Positions 7,334 through 15,264 of a stretch of 39,798 nucleotides of DNA are shown in pieces; positions within the stretch are counted from its first letter, which is position 1; the number at the start of each line of letters is the position of its first letter. The DNA lies in NCBI GenBank assembly GCA_003221805.1, contig QHUA01000137.1, positions 15,090 to 54,887 on the forward strand, read 5' to 3'. Source of the DNA: Gemmatimonadota bacterium. GTDB lineage: Bacteria > Gemmatimonadota > Gemmatimonadetes > Gemmatimonadales > Gemmatimonadaceae. The position numbers and the translations under genes were made by a program. The notes under the pieces were generated by a model, which ran no database searches, was not told the origin of the DNA, and saw only the letters and a list, made by a program, of their open reading frames with translations.

Positions 7334-8230
7334 TTACGAGCGCGTCGCGGCGAGGCCGGCGAGTACGCCACGCATGTAGGCGAGGGACTGTCTCATGCCG
7401 GGCAGTGGATTATCCGGCTCGATCTCGTATTCCAGGTTGACGTAGCCCGCATAACGAATAGCGCGCAGCTGCCGGAAGACCTCCGGGATCGGGATCTTCC
7501 CCTCCCCGACCACGCACTGGCTCTCCACAGCGTGGAAGTCGCGCAGATCCTTCGCATGCATGTCGAGGAGGCGCGGCCCGGCATCCGCAACGGCGCGAAC
7601 CGGGTCGGTGCCGGCCCGAACGGTGTGGCCGAGATCGATACAAAGACCCATGCGCGGATCCATCGATTTGACCGCCTTCAACGCATCGTACGGCGATGGA
7701 AAGTTCGGATCCTCGGGCCCGTGGTTATGGATGGCGATCTTGATGTCGTACTGTTTAACGAACTTCTCGATTCGCGGTAGCACGTCCGCTTTACAGGTGC
7801 AAACAATCACCGGCATGCCGGCTGCTTTGGCGTAGTCGAAATACTTTCGCACGCCGTCATCGGTATCCGTCTCGAACGTGATCATGCCGCCGCCGACCAG
7901 CTCGAGTCCGGCCGCGGCGAGCTCGGCACGAGCCTTCGCGAATTCGGCGGGCGCTGCGTCGTAGGCGAGATGAACCGACTTGAAGTTGATGTAGCGGACG
8001 CCCAGCGACTTCGTCATGTCGATGGCTTGCTCGCGCGAGAAGTTCCGCAGCGAATAGCTCGCGACGCCTAGTTTGAGGCCCACATCATCGGCCGAGGCGA
8101 CCCGCGAAGAAGGTTTGGCTACGCTCGTTTTGGGCACCATCGTCGTCGCCGTTCCAAGCGCGGCAGTTACGACGAAACGCCTTCTCGAGATTGTCGTTTC
8201 TGGCTCGAAGCTCCGTGCCGCTCCGCCCAT
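7334..8230 (-). CDS. Tat-exported sugar-phosphate isomerase/epimerase-like TIM-barrel protein
   Basis: 298 aa, xylose-isomerase-like TIM barrel (AP endonuclease family 2 fold). The N-terminus has a twin-arginine signal, ISRRRFVVTAALGTATTM, so the protein is exported folded. Metal-site blocks typical of the fold are present in order: GGGMITFETD, IAIHNHGPEDPNF, GLCIDLGHTV and VNLEYEIEPDNPLPG. Family members act as epimerases or isomerases on free or keto sugars; several sit beside Gfo/Idh/MocA oxidoreductases and DUF1080 proteins in glycoside oxidation clusters, as here. It is the last gene of the uronate operon. AGGAG precedes the ATG by only 2 nt. The annotated uxaC frame overlaps its first 146 nt, probably because uxaC carries an indel. 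The substrate is unknown. Confidence 0.88.
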   Translation of the reverse strand: MGGAARSFEPETTISRRRFVVTAALGTATTMVPKTSVAKPSSRVASADDVGLKLGVASYSLRNFSREQAIDMTKSLGVRYINFKSVHLAYDAAPAEFAKARAELAAAGLELVGGGMITFETDTDDGVRKYFDYAKAAGMPVIVCTCKADVLPRIEKFVKQYDIKIAIHNHGPEDPNFPSPYDALKAVKSMDPRMGLCIDLGHTVRAGTDPVRAVADAGPRLLDMHAKDLRDFHAVESQCVVGEGKIPIPEVFRQLRAIRYAGYVNLEYEIEPDNPLPGMRQSLAYMRGVLAGLAATRS

Positions 8231-9665
8231 CGCTCCTAGCCGGTCGTCGGTCCGTCAGACGATATGCTCGCTTCGCGAGATCGTAAGCCATTGCTTTTGC
8301 CATTTCTCGCGCGTCCGGCATGTCGATGACATGCCGCGCGACGAGGCCACCCAGATAATTTGCATCAACGCGCCGTGCCAGGTCGTGCCGGGCCGGGATC
8401 GAGCAGAACGCGCGAGTGTCGTCGGTGAAGCCAGCCGTATTCTCGATTCCGGCGGTCTCTGTGGTCGCGCGACGAAAGCGCATCATGCCCTCGATCGAGT
8501 CGTGGAACCACCACGGCGCCCCGAGCAGCATCGCCGGGTAATGTCCGGCGAGCGGTGCCAGCTCCCTGCTGTACGCAGACTCGTCGAGCGTGAACACAAT
8601 CAGACGAAACCGTGAATCGTTGCCGTACGCATTGAGCAGCGGCCGCAAATTCCGTGTGAACTCGGTCGCTACAGGGATATCACCGCCTCGATCAGGACCG
8701 AAGCGGCGATGTACCATCTCGTTGTGATTGCGCAGCGCACCGGCGTGAACCTGCATCACCAGGCCGTCCTCGACGGATTGCGCCGCCATCTCCATCAGCA
8801 GGTGTGCTTCAAACCTTGACTGGTCCTCTTCTGTCGCGGTCCCTCTTATAGCGCTGAAGAACAGCCTGTCGATTTCTCCGTCTTTCAGTCGTTCGGTCCG
8901 TGCACTGACGACGGCGTGGTCCGTCGCTGTCGCACCCGCTGCCTTGAACTCGGCGCGTCTTTGCTCGATCGCGCCAAGTAGATCTCGGTATTTCTTGATC
9001 TCTCGGCCGATGACTTTCCCCAACCGTTGGACCTCGGGACGCCAGCTCGGCGACCCGATCCTGAACAGCGCATCCGGGCGGAAGGTCGGAATTATCCGGG
9101 CCGGCAGCTTTGCTTCGCGCAATGTTCGGTGGTGCTCGAGTGAATCACTGGCACCGTCGGTCGTCGCCAGCACTTCGATGTTGAATCGTTTGAGCAGCGC
9201 CCGCGGTCGAAACTCCGCCAAGTCGAGGCGCTCGGCGATCGAGTCGTAGATCTTTGTCGCCGACTCCGAGTCCAGTCGGAATTTGATGCCGAACACGTCG
9301 CGCAGCTCGTACTCGATCCACGCCTGAGTCGGCGTCGCACGAAAGAGATGCCAGTGATCCACGAATGTCTGCCAGATTTTGCGCGGATCTTTCTCCGCTG
9401 ACGGTGGGGCGCCATCGATCGGCGCTACCCCGAGCGATTCAAGCGGCACTCCCCGTGAGTACAGCAGGCGCAGTATGTAGTGGTCTGATGTAACGATCAG
9501 CGACGCTGGATCGGAAAAGGCTTGGTTCGATGCGAGCAGAGCCGCATCGACGTGCCCGTGCGGCGACACGATCGGCAGCGCTCGCGTCTCGTCATACAGC
9601 TCGCGCGCGTGTTTCCGAATTGTTGGATCAGGATCGAAGTAACGATCCTCGTGAAACTCGGTCAC
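8085..9665 (-). CDS. uxaC: Glucuronate (uronate) isomerase
   Basis: Cytoplasmic enzyme interconverting D-glucuronate and D-fructuronate (and D-galacturonate with D-tagaturonate), the first step of hexuronate breakdown. It has the metal-site motif PHGHVD (His36, His38) and the family blocks DHWHLFRATPTQAWIEYELR, VLATTDGASDSLEHH and GAPWWFHDSIEGMMR. Starts with GTG at 9665, overlapping the upstream oxidoreductase stop by 4 nt. Homologues usually end just after a YDLAKRAYRL-like segment, near 8258 here, for about 469 aa. This frame runs on for 57 unrelated residues to 8085, into the next gene. A TGA one base out of frame lies at 8255-8257, so a one-nucleotide indel near the 3' end is likely. The catalytic part looks complete. 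Confidence 0.93.
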   Translation of the reverse strand: MTEFHEDRYFDPDPTIRKHARELYDETRALPIVSPHGHVDAALLASNQAFSDPASLIVTSDHYILRLLYSRGVPLESLGVAPIDGAPPSAEKDPRKIWQTFVDHWHLFRATPTQAWIEYELRDVFGIKFRLDSESATKIYDSIAERLDLAEFRPRALLKRFNIEVLATTDGASDSLEHHRTLREAKLPARIIPTFRPDALFRIGSPSWRPEVQRLGKVIGREIKKYRDLLGAIEQRRAEFKAAGATATDHAVVSARTERLKDGEIDRLFFSAIRGTATEEDQSRFEAHLLMEMAAQSVEDGLVMQVHAGALRNHNEMVHRRFGPDRGGDIPVATEFTRNLRPLLNAYGNDSRFRLIVFTLDESAYSRELAPLAGHYPAMLLGAPWWFHDSIEGMMRFRRATTETAGIENTAGFTDDTRAFCSIPARHDLARRVDANYLGGLVARHVIDMPDAREMAKAMAYDLAKRAYRLTDRRPARSDGRSGTELRARNDNLEKAFRRNCRAWNGDDDGAQNERSQTFFAGRLGR

Positions 9666-11008
9666 ACCACTGGCTTCCAGCGCGAATCGTACTCACGCGA
9701 CCATAGCCGATTGGCGTCCGCGTCCTGGAGGATGTGTCCTGTCTTGGGATCGATGCTGAGCTTGCGACCGAGTTGCTGTGAGATCGTGCCGAGGTGACAC
9801 AGCGTTCCCGTTTTCGCACCGTCCTCGATCGGCGCCGAGAGCCTGGTGCCTGTCCGCACCGCGTTGACGAAGTTGTCAATGTGAAGTTGGCTCAGCCAAT
9901 CGTCACCGACGGTATTCAAGCTGTCGCCTTTCGGTGCCGCATCCACCTTCTTCAGAAGTTTGTTTTTCAGGTCGTACACTACGTAACCGTCGCGATCGAC
10001 TACGACGCTGCCGTTGGTACCCAGCACGGCCGTGCCGCGAGAGCGCTCGTACAGATCCAGTCCGTTACAGCTCTGGCCCTGCCAGATGATGCTCTTGGCG
10101 CCATCGAACACGAACGCCGCTTCCTGCGTGTCGGGAAACTGCCAATCGTCGGCGTAGTGGAATCGGCCCCCAGTTGAGATGACGCTCGTCGGATAATCGA
10201 CGCCGAGAAACCAGCGCCCGACATCGATCTCGTGGGTGCCGTTGTTGCAGATCTCGCCGGTGCCCCAGTTGGTGAACCAATGCCAGTTGTAGTGGATGAC
10301 GTTGTCGCGATACGGAGTTCGCGGCGCCGGTCCCTGCCACAGCTCGTAGTCGAGATTGGGCGGCACAGGGACGACTTTGCCCTTTCCAATTCCGGTGCGT
10401 GTGTTCGCGTACCAGGCGCGCGCCAGATAGGGATTGCCGATCTGACCAGCCCGCACGATCTGCAGCGCCTCCACGAAATGCGGACCCGAGCGGGCCTGCG
10501 TGCCCAACTGAACCTTGAGTTTTGAATGCTTCCGCGCCGCGTCGACGATCAGCTCGTCTTCGCGCGCGTCGTGCCCACTCGGCTTCTCGACGTAGACGTG
10601 CTTCCCCGCATCGAGCGCGAGTGTCGTCGCCACCACATGCCAGTGATCGGGCGCGGCGATGGCCAGCACGTCGACGCTCTTGTCCTCGAGCACTCGCCGA
10701 AAGTCGGTGACGGCTTTGGGAGGAGTCTTTTGCCACTGGGACGCGGCCGACTGCGCTTTCGCGAGGACGTTCGAGTCCACATCGCAGAGGTAGGAGACGA
10801 TGGTATTGGGGTTGGTCGCGAACCCCTTCACGTGCACCATTCCGCGTCCGTTCAATCCCATCACGGCAACGCTCAGCTTTTCTGCAGGCGACCCGTGGAA
10901 GGCGAAGAGCGGACCGATACCTCGCGAGACAGCTAACGCGCCAACTCCGGCCATTGATGCCCGCTTCAGAAAATCGCGCCGGCCCAAAGGATCATTTGCA
11001 GTCATCAA
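9662..11008 (-). CDS. Tat-exported Gfo/Idh/MocA-family oxidoreductase
   Basis: 448 aa NAD(P)-dependent sugar oxidoreductase with a twin-arginine signal (GRRDFLKRASMAGVGALAV, Arg10-Arg11). The Rossmann domain shows GLNGRG at 51-56 as the dinucleotide turn, APDHWHV at 119-125 and the catalytic EKP at 141-143. The C-terminal domain has the WHWFTNWGTGEICNNGTHEI block common in secreted members from Planctomycetes, Acidobacteria and Gemmatimonadota. Export by Tat suits a protein that folds around its cofactor in the cytoplasm. Gfo/Idh/MocA members of this kind oxidise C3 of glycosides or interconvert 3-keto sugars. It sits between the DUF1080 gene (9 nt gap) and uxaC (4 nt overlap). The substrate is inferred only from context. 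Confidence 0.9.
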   Translation of the reverse strand: MMTANDPLGRRDFLKRASMAGVGALAVSRGIGPLFAFHGSPAEKLSVAVMGLNGRGMVHVKGFATNPNTIVSYLCDVDSNVLAKAQSAASQWQKTPPKAVTDFRRVLEDKSVDVLAIAAPDHWHVVATTLALDAGKHVYVEKPSGHDAREDELIVDAARKHSKLKVQLGTQARSGPHFVEALQIVRAGQIGNPYLARAWYANTRTGIGKGKVVPVPPNLDYELWQGPAPRTPYRDNVIHYNWHWFTNWGTGEICNNGTHEIDVGRWFLGVDYPTSVISTGGRFHYADDWQFPDTQEAAFVFDGAKSIIWQGQSCNGLDLYERSRGTAVLGTNGSVVVDRDGYVVYDLKNKLLKKVDAAPKGDSLNTVGDDWLSQLHIDNFVNAVRTGTRLSAPIEDGAKTGTLCHLGTISQQLGRKLSIDPKTGHILQDADANRLWSREYDSRWKPVV

Positions 11009-11017
11009 ACGCTCCAG

Positions 11018-11839
11018 TTACAAAACGCGGATTTTGATATTTCTGAAGAACACTTCGTCGACGTGATCCTGCAGCACGATGTGGCCGGCGCGACGTGTCG
11101 CGAAGTTGGGAATGCTCCGATACTTGCTGGCCGCGAGCAGCGAGTCCATCCGGGGAGTTCCAAGATCGAACTCCACGATTTTGGTGCCGTTCAGCCAATG
11201 CTCGCCATGATTCCCACGGAAGATGATCGTCGAGCTGTTCCATTCTCCCACTGGCTTGAGTCGCTTGCTCGCGTTTGGCGCAATCAAGTCGTAAAGCGCG
11301 CCAGCCCGGTGTGAAGGAACCTTGTTGTCTTCATGGAGATTGTCGTCGAGCATCTGGTACTCGAAGCCGAGCGCAGCGTGGTTGGGAGCGTTGGCCATCG
11401 AGATTTCTTCGGAGACGTTGTACTTGACGCCGCTATTTCCAGCCGGAGAAATCTTCCACTCCCACGTGAGCTCGAAATCCCGAAAGGTGTCCTTCGTCAT
11501 CAGATCGCCACCGGCGGCCGGCTGGCCATCCGGCAGTCGCGGCACCTGGCCATCAGCGAGTTTTCTGATCGTGCCGTTTTCGATCTTCCAGTGCGCCGTC
11601 GGCACCGAGTCGTAGCCGAGGCCTCGCCAGCCATTGAACGTTTTCCCATCGAACAATAGACGCCAGCCTGCCGCTCGTTCGGAGGCCGCAAGCGTTTTCT
11701 GGGAAACAGGACTGTCGACGAGCACGCCACTGGTTACGGCGGAACCCGGTTCTCGGGCGACCGCAGTCGTACGGCCGCGGAATGCGAACACGATGGCGAT
11801 GATCGCGCAAGCGAGAGCGATCATACGGATAATGATCAT
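11018..11839 (-). CDS. DUF1080 (3-keto-disaccharide hydrolase domain) exported protein
   Basis: 273 aa from the ATG at 11839, which overlaps the exuT stop as ATGA; a longer frame to 11899 has no support. It begins with a hydrophobic export or anchor segment (MIIIRMIALACAIIAIVFAF). The DUF1080 jelly-roll domain begins at about residue 55 with LLFDGKTFNGWRG, then WKIENGTI, FELTWEWKISPAGNSG, GFEYQMLDDNLHED, a region with WNSSTIIFRGNHGEHWLNG, and the terminal strand VDEVFFRNIKIRVL. All these are standard family positions. DUF1080 proteins include hydrolases of 3-keto-glycosides in gut and environmental bacteria. Its placement next to a Gfo/Idh/MocA oxidoreductase strongly suggests that role; whether it hydrolyses or only binds its ligand cannot be seen. 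Confidence 0.88.
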   Translation of the reverse strand: MIIIRMIALACAIIAIVFAFRGRTTAVAREPGSAVTSGVLVDSPVSQKTLAASERAAGWRLLFDGKTFNGWRGLGYDSVPTAHWKIENGTIRKLADGQVPRLPDGQPAAGGDLMTKDTFRDFELTWEWKISPAGNSGVKYNVSEEISMANAPNHAALGFEYQMLDDNLHEDNKVPSHRAGALYDLIAPNASKRLKPVGEWNSSTIIFRGNHGEHWLNGTKIVEFDLGTPRMDSLLAASKYRSIPNFATRRAGHIVLQDHVDEVFFRNIKIRVL

Positions 11840-13122
11840 AGCTTGGCCTCGAGGCGGGCTGGCTGCAGACGGGGCGCTAGTAGATGTATAATCGCCCACG
11901 CTATCACATATGCAAGCCCGCAGACCACGAAGATCGGCGTGTAATCACTACCGTTCGCCTGAAGAACCCGTCCAGTTACACGCTGGAACAGGACGCCGCC
12001 CATCGCTCCCGCGAATGCCCCAATTCCCACGACGGAGCCGACGGCGAATTTTGGAAACATGTCACTGGCGAGTGTGTACACGTTGGCCGACCACGCCTGA
12101 TGCGCCGCTGCGGCTACAGCGACGATGAGCACTGCCGTCCACATCGTCGGCGCGTGTGAGGCAAGTGTGGTCGGCACGATCAGAAGTGCCATCGCCAGCA
12201 TCGTCGTTTTTCTCGCCCAGTTGACAGACCACCCACGCTTGATCAGGGCGCTGGAGATCCAGCCGCCACCGATTGAGCCGGCATCGGCGATCAGGTAAAC
12301 GACGATGATCGGCGCGGCCACCTGCGCCAGCTTCACACCGTACTTAGCGTCGAGGAATTTCGGCAGCCAGTAGAGATAGAACCACCACACCGGATCCGCG
12401 AGCAATTTGCCGGCGATGAAGGCCCAGGTTTGTCGATAGCCGAAGAGTGCCGTCCAGCGGACGGACGGCCCGGCAGCCGACCCGCCCGCGAGCGGCGCAA
12501 AGTCGCGGTAGAATGGCACCCAGAGCAGGAGCCAAAGGAGGCCGAGGGCGCCGGTTGCCACGAACGCCCACTGCCATCCCCAGCGTAGCGCGATCCATGG
12601 CACCAGCAGCGGCGTGAGTATCGCGCCTGTATTGGTGCCGGCGTTGAAGATCCCAGTCGCTAGCGCCCGCTCTTTTTGTGGGAACCATTCCGCGACGGCT
12701 TTGATCGACCCTGGGAAAATCGCCGACTCGCTCGCGCCGAGCAGCGCGCGAGCGAATGAAAAGCCCGCCACCGTTCGTGCGAACGCGTGACCTATCGCGG
12801 CCGCGCTCCAGGCGACGACGGCACCCGCGAGCCCGCGTCTCACTCCGATCCAGTCGATCACCCGTCCCGCGACCAGAAAGCCGAAGGCGTAGGCAAAGCT
12901 GAACCACGACACGATGTCGCCGTAGTCGGCCTCGCTCCAATTGAGCGCGCGCTGCAACGTGGGCGCGAGAATGCCAAGCACCTGCCGGTCGACATAGTTG
13001 ATCGTCGTCGCGACGAAGAGCAACGCGCAGATCGTCCAGCGATACGACGATGGCCGCTCTGGCTCCGATGCGCTTGGGTAGTCGACCGAATTGGGGTCGG
13101 CGATTCGCTGGACGCTACTCAC
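11836..13122 (-). CDS. exuT: MFS hexuronate transporter (ExuT-like, anion:cation symporter family)
   Basis: 428 aa with twelve predicted membrane helices, of the ACS family that imports hexuronates and other sugar acids. Key blocks: FVATTINYVDRQVLGILAP in helix 1, the loop-2 motif GRVIDWIGVRRGLAGAVVAW, RALLGASESAIFPGSIKA in helix 4, and WFPQKERALATGIFNAGTN, which is highly typical of ExuT and GudP. The long N-terminal tail (about 27 residues) is polar. It overlaps uxuA by 8 nt at its start and the DUF1080 gene by 4 nt at its end, so uptake and breakdown are translated together. Substrate (glucuronate, galacturonate or both) is inferred from UxaC/UxuA context. Confidence 0.92.
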   Translation of the reverse strand: MSSVQRIADPNSVDYPSASEPERPSSYRWTICALLFVATTINYVDRQVLGILAPTLQRALNWSEADYGDIVSWFSFAYAFGFLVAGRVIDWIGVRRGLAGAVVAWSAAAIGHAFARTVAGFSFARALLGASESAIFPGSIKAVAEWFPQKERALATGIFNAGTNTGAILTPLLVPWIALRWGWQWAFVATGALGLLWLLLWVPFYRDFAPLAGGSAAGPSVRWTALFGYRQTWAFIAGKLLADPVWWFYLYWLPKFLDAKYGVKLAQVAAPIIVVYLIADAGSIGGGWISSALIKRGWSVNWARKTTMLAMALLIVPTTLASHAPTMWTAVLIVAVAAAAHQAWSANVYTLASDMFPKFAVGSVVGIGAFAGAMGGVLFQRVTGRVLQANGSDYTPIFVVCGLAYVIAWAIIHLLAPRLQPARLEAKL

Positions 13123-14152
13123 CAGTTATTCCTTCCCACAGACCTTGGAGATACATCGCGCCAAGGGCGCGGTCGTAGAGTCCATAGCCGGGTTGACCGC
13201 TCTCGCCCCAGATCATGCGACCGTGGTCGGAGCGGATCGGGCCGTCGAAGCCGGCTTCATGGAGTGCGGTCAGCACTGCGCGCATGTCGATGTCGCCATG
13301 ATCAGAGGGATGCGCCGTTTCCTCGAACGATCGCACGCCGGTGCGCCTGATGTTGCGGCAGTGAGCGAAGTGAATTCGTTCTCGCCCGCCGATGCACTGA
13401 ATGATGTCGACCAGATCGTTCCCTGCGTCAGCAGCGAGCGATCCAGCACAGAAGGTGATGCCGTTGGCTGGATCGTCCACGATACCGATGACGCGCTCCA
13501 GTGCGGCGCCACTGGTGATGATCCGCGGAAGTCCAAAGATCGACCACGGTGGGTCGTCAGGATGCAGCGCCAGCCGAACGCGAGAGCTCGCCGCAACGGG
13601 AACAACACGCTCCAGAAAGTAGCCGAGGTTTTCCCACAGCTTTTTTCCATCGACCGACGAATACGAATCTAGAAGCCCATCCAGCTCTGATGCCGAATAC
13701 GCCGTCGCCCAGCCCGGCAGATCGGCGGTCCCGCGGGAGAGGTCGACCTTAGTGAGCGCAGCGTCATCGTAGGCGAGAGCGGTAGATCCGTCCACCAGCG
13801 GATGCGCCAGCTCCGTACGCATCCAGTCGAACACCGGCATGAAGTTGTAGCAAAGTACACGCACACCAGCGCGCCCCATGTTGCGAATGCTCTCGCAATA
13901 ATTGTCGATGAGTCGGTCGCGCGTCGGCCGGCCAAGCTTGATGTCCTCGTGCACGGGAACACTTTCGATCACCTCGAGCGTCATCCCATGGTCTTCGACC
14001 TCGGCGCGCAGGCGCGCGAGTCGATCGAGCGTCCACGCCTCCCCCACCGGAATCTCGAATAACGCACTGACTATTCCGCGCACTGCAGGTATTTGACGGA
14101 TGTAAGCGAGCGGAATCGAATCGCGCAGTCCAAACCAGCGAAACGTGATCAA
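13115..14152 (-). CDS. uxuA: Mannonate dehydratase
   Basis: Dehydrates D-mannonate to 2-keto-3-deoxy-D-gluconate in the cytoplasm, using Mn2+ or Fe2+. 345 aa, the short form (E. coli UxuA is 394). Conserved blocks: FRWFGLRDSIPLAYIRQIP at the N-terminus, VIESVPVHEDIKLG, VLCYNFMPVFDWMRTEL, RLALHPDDPP, ITFCAGSLAADAGNDL, then FAHCRNIRRTG, HPSDHGDIDM and IRSDHGRMIWGE, which carry the metal-binding His and Cys residues. It sits 24 nt downstream of kdgK and overlaps exuT by 8 nt. Its presence beside UxaC shows that the operon uses the glucuronate-mannonate route. Confidence 0.95.
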   Translation of the reverse strand: MITFRWFGLRDSIPLAYIRQIPAVRGIVSALFEIPVGEAWTLDRLARLRAEVEDHGMTLEVIESVPVHEDIKLGRPTRDRLIDNYCESIRNMGRAGVRVLCYNFMPVFDWMRTELAHPLVDGSTALAYDDAALTKVDLSRGTADLPGWATAYSASELDGLLDSYSSVDGKKLWENLGYFLERVVPVAASSRVRLALHPDDPPWSIFGLPRIITSGAALERVIGIVDDPANGITFCAGSLAADAGNDLVDIIQCIGGRERIHFAHCRNIRRTGVRSFEETAHPSDHGDIDMRAVLTALHEAGFDGPIRSDHGRMIWGESGQPGYGLYDRALGAMYLQGLWEGITGE

Positions 14153-14176
14153 TGCGTCAGGGCTCGCGCCGGTGCA

Positions 14177-15187
14177 TCATCGCGACACCCGCAGGCTAGC
14201 TCCACGCAGCAGCTGGTCCACCTCGCCGCGGTTGACGAGACAGAAGTCGCCAGGGATGCTGTGCTTGAGGGCCGATGCGGCGGTCGCGAAGCGGACAGCC
14301 TCTTCCCAACCACGGTTCTCTAGCCGAGCCACGATCAGCCCGCCACTGAACGCGTCGCCGGTCCCAATGCGATCTACTACCTCGACCTCGTACCGCGGCG
14401 CTCGGTGAAGTTTGCCGTCGGCAACCAGAATTGCGCTCCAGCTATTGAGCAGCACCAGCGGGTTCTCGCGCAAAGTGACCGCGACGGCCTCAAACTCGAA
14501 TCGCTTCTGCAGAGCGCGCGCGACTTCATCGTAGGGCTCGGTGCTCAGATGCTCGTAGCTGTCACGTGCCTCGCCGATGCCGAATACGACTCGCGTGTCT
14601 TCCTCGGTCGTAATAAGCACATCGACGTGCTCCATAAGCGGCTCCTGGACCGCTCTGGCTTTTTCAGCGCTCCACAGCTTGCTGCGGTAATTCAGGTCGT
14701 AGCTGACGGTGAGTCCCGCTTTCTTGGCCGCCACCAACGACTCGGCGGTGACTTTCGCCGCGGATTCGCTCAGCGCCGGCGTGATGCCGCTGACATGAAA
14801 CCATCGGGCACCATTAAACACCGACTGCCAGTCGATTGCGCCAGTGGCGACTTTGCTGATTGCCGATCCGGCCCGGTCGTACACGACGTTACTCGCCCGC
14901 GGCGCCGCACCGAGCTCGGCGAAGTACAGACCGGCACGATCGGTTTTGGTCCAGTCGATGTGCAAATCGACGCCTTGCCCACGGGCGCGGTTGGCGATCA
15001 TGTGGCCAAGCGCGTTGTCGGCAAGTCGCGAGACCCAGCGCGCGGAGATGCCGAGGCGCGCGGCGGCGACGGCGACATTCAGCTCGCCACCGCCGACGAA
15101 TAGGTCGAAGCTCGTCGCCTGCTCCAACCGTTGAAAGTTGGGCGGCGTCATGCGAACCATCGCTTCGCCGAAAGTGACGAGGTCCAT
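14177..15187 (-). CDS. kdgK: 2-keto-3-deoxygluconate kinase (PfkB family)
   Basis: Phosphorylates KDG to KDPG. 336 aa from the ATG at 15187 (MDLVTFGEAMVRMTPPNF), the family-typical start; the frame is open upstream to 15331 but that part overlaps the divergent gene and has no homology signal. The substrate-binding GGGELNVAVAAARLG segment and the C-terminal PfkB signature DRIGTGDAFSGGLIVA, containing the catalytic Asp, are intact. It is the first gene of the uronate operon. A TAAAAT only 5 nt before the ATG could be a -10 element giving an almost leaderless message, but no good -35 is seen. KDPG aldolase, the next enzyme, is not in the window. Confidence 0.93.
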   Translation of the reverse strand: MDLVTFGEAMVRMTPPNFQRLEQATSFDLFVGGGELNVAVAAARLGISARWVSRLADNALGHMIANRARGQGVDLHIDWTKTDRAGLYFAELGAAPRASNVVYDRAGSAISKVATGAIDWQSVFNGARWFHVSGITPALSESAAKVTAESLVAAKKAGLTVSYDLNYRSKLWSAEKARAVQEPLMEHVDVLITTEEDTRVVFGIGEARDSYEHLSTEPYDEVARALQKRFEFEAVAVTLRENPLVLLNSWSAILVADGKLHRAPRYEVEVVDRIGTGDAFSGGLIVARLENRGWEEAVRFATAASALKHSIPGDFCLVNRGEVDQLLRGASLRVSR

Positions 15188-15264
15188 ACGCAATTTTACG
15201 CCCCGCCGAACGTCGCCACCAGCTTTAGCCATTTCCAGAGCTCGAACTAACGAATCGCGTCGCC

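Noticed and set aside
15188-15232. kdgK start further upstream (ATG at 15232)
   Set aside because: KdgK homology starts at MDLVTFGEAM (15187); the extra 15 residues are not family-like and reduce the divergent promoter region to almost nothing.
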